Source of the DNA: Malania oleifera
Lineage: Eukaryota; Streptophyta; Magnoliopsida; Santalales; Ximeniaceae
Length of the DNA: 64,000 nt
Reading direction: 5' to 3'
NCBI RefSeq assembly: GCF_029873635.1
Contig: NC_080423.1
Location: forward strand, 104,265,773 to 104,329,772
This document shows, one piece after another, positions 60,234 through 64,000 of the stretch. Made by a program: the position numbers and the translations under genes. The first letter of the stretch is position 1; each line of letters opens with the position of its first letter. Below the pieces are notes generated by a model. That model did not search any database and was not told the DNA's origin. It saw nothing but the letters and a program-made list of their open reading frames with translations.

Positions 60234-61740
60234 CCCTATTTCTGTGAAATTGTGCATACATAATAATAATTGAAAACTTCCCTAGACGGATAACTGTATG
60301 TCATGATTTAACCTCTCATGAAGGGTTGTGCGACCCGTAGGCGAGATTTAATCTGGCTGACGTACTAGGATAAACCACTATACTCCGTGAGTCTGATCAA
60401 CCCCCCTCAACCCATATCTGATGGGGAGTCTTTCCACACGTGGGCACTATGCGATCAACTTATCTATCACGTATTATCTAAATAGGTGGTTGCACTCTAT
60501 ACTGTATATAACAATGGTACTGTGTTCTGTAAACTATATCTATAATGGTCCATCAGGGTCTGATACTATATAATGTATCTCTATATACAACTATCTATTT
60601 TACCATAATTCTGTAATAACTGGATTAACCACAACGCTGTAGTAAACTATATCTATATTAATTGTGTTTCTGAAATTAACTGTAAATCTGTATGTCATGG
60701 TACTGTAAACTGTATAATCATGGTATTCTGTAATTGCTATAAAACATATCCGCTGTCTGTATATTCTGTAAAACATAACTCTGAAAAATATTGTAAAGCA
60801 TGTTTCTATACTATATTTATATTCTCAAGCCACATAGTAATTAAAACATATTATTTATAATTGATAAACTGTATAAAGTTCTACTGTGAATTATAATCTG
60901 GTAAAAATATACATTTCATAATGAAAATCATTTTAGAACTGCCTAAAATAGCATATTTCCCTTACCCGACTCCTGCTAAAATCCCAGACCGTGACGGGTT
61001 TTACACCCGTAGGTTCCTCACTCAACACCCTGAAAACCATATATTCCAGAACAAAATATTACTATTTCTACGTCTACAACATTTCCTACAACTGTTGGAA
61101 AGCTAAATTTTTCTTAAAAGACCTTACTCTGAATCTAGGATGAAATCCAACTTTGTCCCACCGACGATTCGCTCCGGCAGACTTGAAGAGAACATCTCCA
61201 GGGGCGTTGTGGTGGCCTCAAATTGTCGATCTAGTGACTAATGGGGCCGAAATCGAAGAGAGAAGGGGGAGAAATTGAAAAGGAGGGAGAAAGTAAAGTT
61301 TTTACTGAAAATTTTGCTTAAAATTCGAGTTAAACACTATTTATACACTGACCTTCGTTGACGAGTCACATCATCTTATTGACGAGGTCATGAAGAAAGG
61401 TCATCGATGAACACCATCTCCTCGTCGACAAATTTTAGAGTTTAGTAACAACCTCTCAGTATCTTCTCGTTGACGAAATATACCCTATGTTATCCTCGTC
61501 GACGAATCCCCTTTATTAGTCAACGAGTCCTTGATTAATTTCCTGGGTTATTATACAGCCTCTTAGCATCTTCTCGTCGATGAAATATACCCTCCTTCTA
61601 TTACTGTTTCCATTTCCCTACCTCTTTATTATTTAAATCCCATTATTCTTTAGGTTGTTACAGTGAAGATATACTTGATTGTGAGCATATGCTTCCTTAT
61701 TACTCCAAAGTGTCGTAATCTCTTTATTTCTCCACGTAGC

Positions 61741-63862
61741 TGTAGTGACCCTAATTTTCTTTAACATAAAATGTAATATAATGAATAAATGGTCAACCCG
61801 AACCCGTGGGTAACGGGGACACCTATCAATCATAGCGGAAGCTTAAGTAGCAGTAAAATAAAATCTCAATCATTCAACAGTGAAACATAATACCAGAGTT
61901 ATTTACATTTCAAAAATACTATATTTATTTACGATCTTTCAAAAAGTCAAAAATGACACTAGGACCTTACAACAAAAATCTTCTAGTCCTAGTTCAATGC
62001 TTACCCTTCTAGTAGGGAAGCTCCACTCACTCAACGATGGCCTTGACCTGCTGGTTTCTCTGTGTTTCCTGAAAAATGTGTTAATGTTGGGGGTGAGACA
62101 CTTCTTAGTAAGGGAAAATAAACTAAATACAGCTGTGTGACACATGAACATTTAATGCAATCATATATATACAGTACAATTCATTTTTCCGTACACATTC
62201 ATCGTCGTAAAATAAATCATCATAAACTTTCATATTTACTCGTAAATGATATCATAAATAATGCATCTGTTATACTGATAGTACTGAAATTACTGAAAAC
62301 TTACCTAGGATGAATAGTTAGCTAATGTAATGTATTACCCCCCATGACGGGTTGTGCAGCTTGAAGGCGGGACCTGACAATGGCTGGCCGACCATTGCCG
62401 AAATCAAATATGTCTGTAAGTACGATGGGCCCGCCACACCCTGGTCTGGAATTCCAGGTAGACGTCCACACTTTACTGAAAGCCACATCGACTACCCATC
62501 TCCCATCCCCTCGTGGGATGGTTAGCACTAATCTGACATAGATATTTGATCTACACATATAGTTACGGTATCGAGCCCTGAACTGAACTAAACTAACATC
62601 CTGGTTGTAATAACATATAATACATGAACATACATAACATCATCATGGCCTCGTGCCGAAAACATAGATACGACCTCGTGCTGAAATCATAAATACATGG
62701 CCTTACGCCAAAATTGTAAATACGGCCTCGTGCCGATAATATAAATACATGGCCTCGCTCCAAAATCATAAATACGGCCTCGTGCCGATAATATAAATAC
62801 ATGGCCTCGCGCCAATAACATAAATACGTTTCAGGTATTTACATTCTGAAAATAACTCATTTTTCACATATTCGTCAAACTTAGTATAACATAACTCGTC
62901 TTTTCAAAACACCTGGAAATATGCTTCCTCGTAAAATCAATTATATCTTAATTCACTTCACATAAAAAATAATGTTCATGCCACACATATGCCGTTTAAA
63001 GTCATGCTTCATATTCTAAAAATCATCATTTCTGGCATCTCGTACATACATATACATTTCTATTATAATAGCAGTATTTTCCAAACATACGTTTCATATG
63101 TAATATACAAAGATAGCATAGGCTTTTATGAAAATAAATGTGCTCATAATTAATAATAACATGCATGGAAAATAACTGCTTTAGTTTATTCCCTTACCTA
63201 GTTACTGAGAAAGCCCCCAAAATATCCTAGGCTAACCCCCGTATGACTTGCTGATCAATACTCTGAAATTCAAAACCCCCAGTACTAAACATCAGTATTT
63301 TCATGCGCACATCAATTTCTATAACTACCAAAAAGTCTAGTTTGGCTTAAAAAGCCTTACCTCAGCCTAGGGATGATTTCCAACTTCGTTTCCCCAACGA
63401 TCTGCTACAGCAAACTTATAGGGAACTTTGCGAAGAGCGAGGTAGTCTCAGATCTTTGATTCGGCGTAAAACTAGCCCAAGATCGAAGAGAGAGAGTGAG
63501 AGGGCCGAAGAGGAGAGAGAGAGAGAGAGTAGAGAGGAAGCTTCAAATGATGTTTAAAATCGGATGTTTCATATATATATATATAGACAGCAGAATTTGT
63601 CGACGAGCCTGATTTTTGTCGATGAGTTCTTCATAAATTTCGTCGACGAGACCTATATTCGTCGACGAAATTCAGGCTATCTCAGAACCCTTCTCGGTAT
63701 TTTCTCGTTGACGAAACCCTGTGTTCATCGACGAAATCTTTAAAGCCTTCGTCGATGAAACTCTGTGTTCGTCGACGAAGCTTGGCAGCTTCCCTTCTTT
63801 TCCCTTTTTCCAATTTTTCTTTCTTTATTATTTAAATTTCATTTAAAATTCAGGTCGTTACA
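61741..63862 (-). mobile_element. 3' LTR of a Ty3/gypsy element running off the right edge
   Basis: On + it starts TGTAGTGACCC and ends GGTCGTTACA, followed directly by a polypurine tract in reverse (TTCTCCCCTCCTT). It is 2122 bp. Palindrome array at 63598-63785, with a TATA-like ATATATATA just beyond it on - (63572-63585). The 139-170 bp segment near the U5 end resembles the end of the LTR 3171-7424 (words GAACCCGTGGGTA). Confidence 0.9.
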
Positions 63863-64000
63863 TTCTCCCCTCCTTATAAAATTTCGTCCTTGATATTCAT
63901 GTAATTCATCATCCCTTATGAGGCAAAAATGGTCTACTTATTTTATTACTCACCCTCACTTATGGTGGAGGAATACCGTGGTTACAACTCAAGTTCTAGG
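63863..64000 (-). mobile_element. Internal 3' end of the right-edge Ty3/gypsy element
   Basis: It is the reverse complement of 3032-3170 at the left edge in layout and wording (for example GGAGGAATACCGTGGTTACA against its counterpart near 3045). It is non-coding sequence between pol and the polypurine tract. The rest of the element lies beyond the window. Confidence 0.88.

Larger units (their letters stand above)
57536..61662 (-). mobile_element. Solo LTR (Ty3/gypsy) in minus orientation, interrupted by a nested LTR
   Basis: On + it starts TGTAACGACC and ends GGTTGTTACA, flanked by GTGAA at 57531-57535 and 61663-61667, a perfect target duplication. After removal of the nested LTR 58184-60233 it is about 2.1 kb. 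Palindrome array on - at 61350-61590, next to a TATA box (TATAAATAG on -, near 61340). The first 77 bp on + are repeated once (57536-57612 and from 57613). Confidence 0.92.

Noticed and set aside
62593-62802. Minus ORF with repeated HEA/RGR segments
   Set aside because: It comes from short tandem repeats (GGCCTCG / AAATAC words) inside the LTR 61741-63862.

Overview
The window is AT-rich nuclear DNA of a woody-type dicot. The evidence is spliced plant genes with GT-AG introns, very abundant Ty3/gypsy and Ty1/copia debris, tRNA-derived SINEs, and plant-only gene families (a chloroplast RNP and a sieve-element occlusion protein). I cannot name the species. No rRNA, CRISPR or prokaryotic feature was seen.

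Three host genes look intact. (1) A chloroplast ribonucleoprotein of the CP31 type on + (11995-24056): four exons, 341 residues, with a second intron of 10.2 kb full of transposon debris. (2) A protein-L-isoaspartate O-methyltransferase on - (25877-29740): four exons, 298 residues, with an N-terminal extension that suggests dual targeting. These two genes are convergent. From memory the Arabidopsis orthologues (CP31B and PIMT2) are also neighbouring loci, so this looks like conserved microsynteny. (3) A sieve element occlusion (SEO/P-protein) gene on + (49688-56612): seven exons, 697 residues, with a MITE and an antisense LINE in its introns.

The rest is layered mobile DNA. The left edge (1-11592) is a four-deep nest: a solo LTR inside the 3' LTR of a Tekay-type chromovirus, which sits in a copia element, which sits in an RTE LINE. 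The right edge (57536-64000) repeats the same LTR family in both orientations, with another LTR-in-LTR nest. In the centre (31986-42504) there is a second LTR family: a solo LTR with a perfect 5-bp target duplication, and a two-LTR element on -. The inside of that two-LTR element carries no recognisable retroelement polyprotein.

The most unusual object is inside that - strand element. It has tRNA-Met-like primer site and polypurine tract relics at its two inner edges. Between them lies a broken intronless homeobox gene of the WUSCHEL (WOX) type, in the same orientation, with its own TATA-like box and an 81-bp minisatellite upstream. It looks like a host developmental gene captured by a non-autonomous LTR element. 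A second theme is regulatory: LTRs of at least three unrelated families carry arrays of GTCGAC-centred palindromes just upstream of their TATA boxes.
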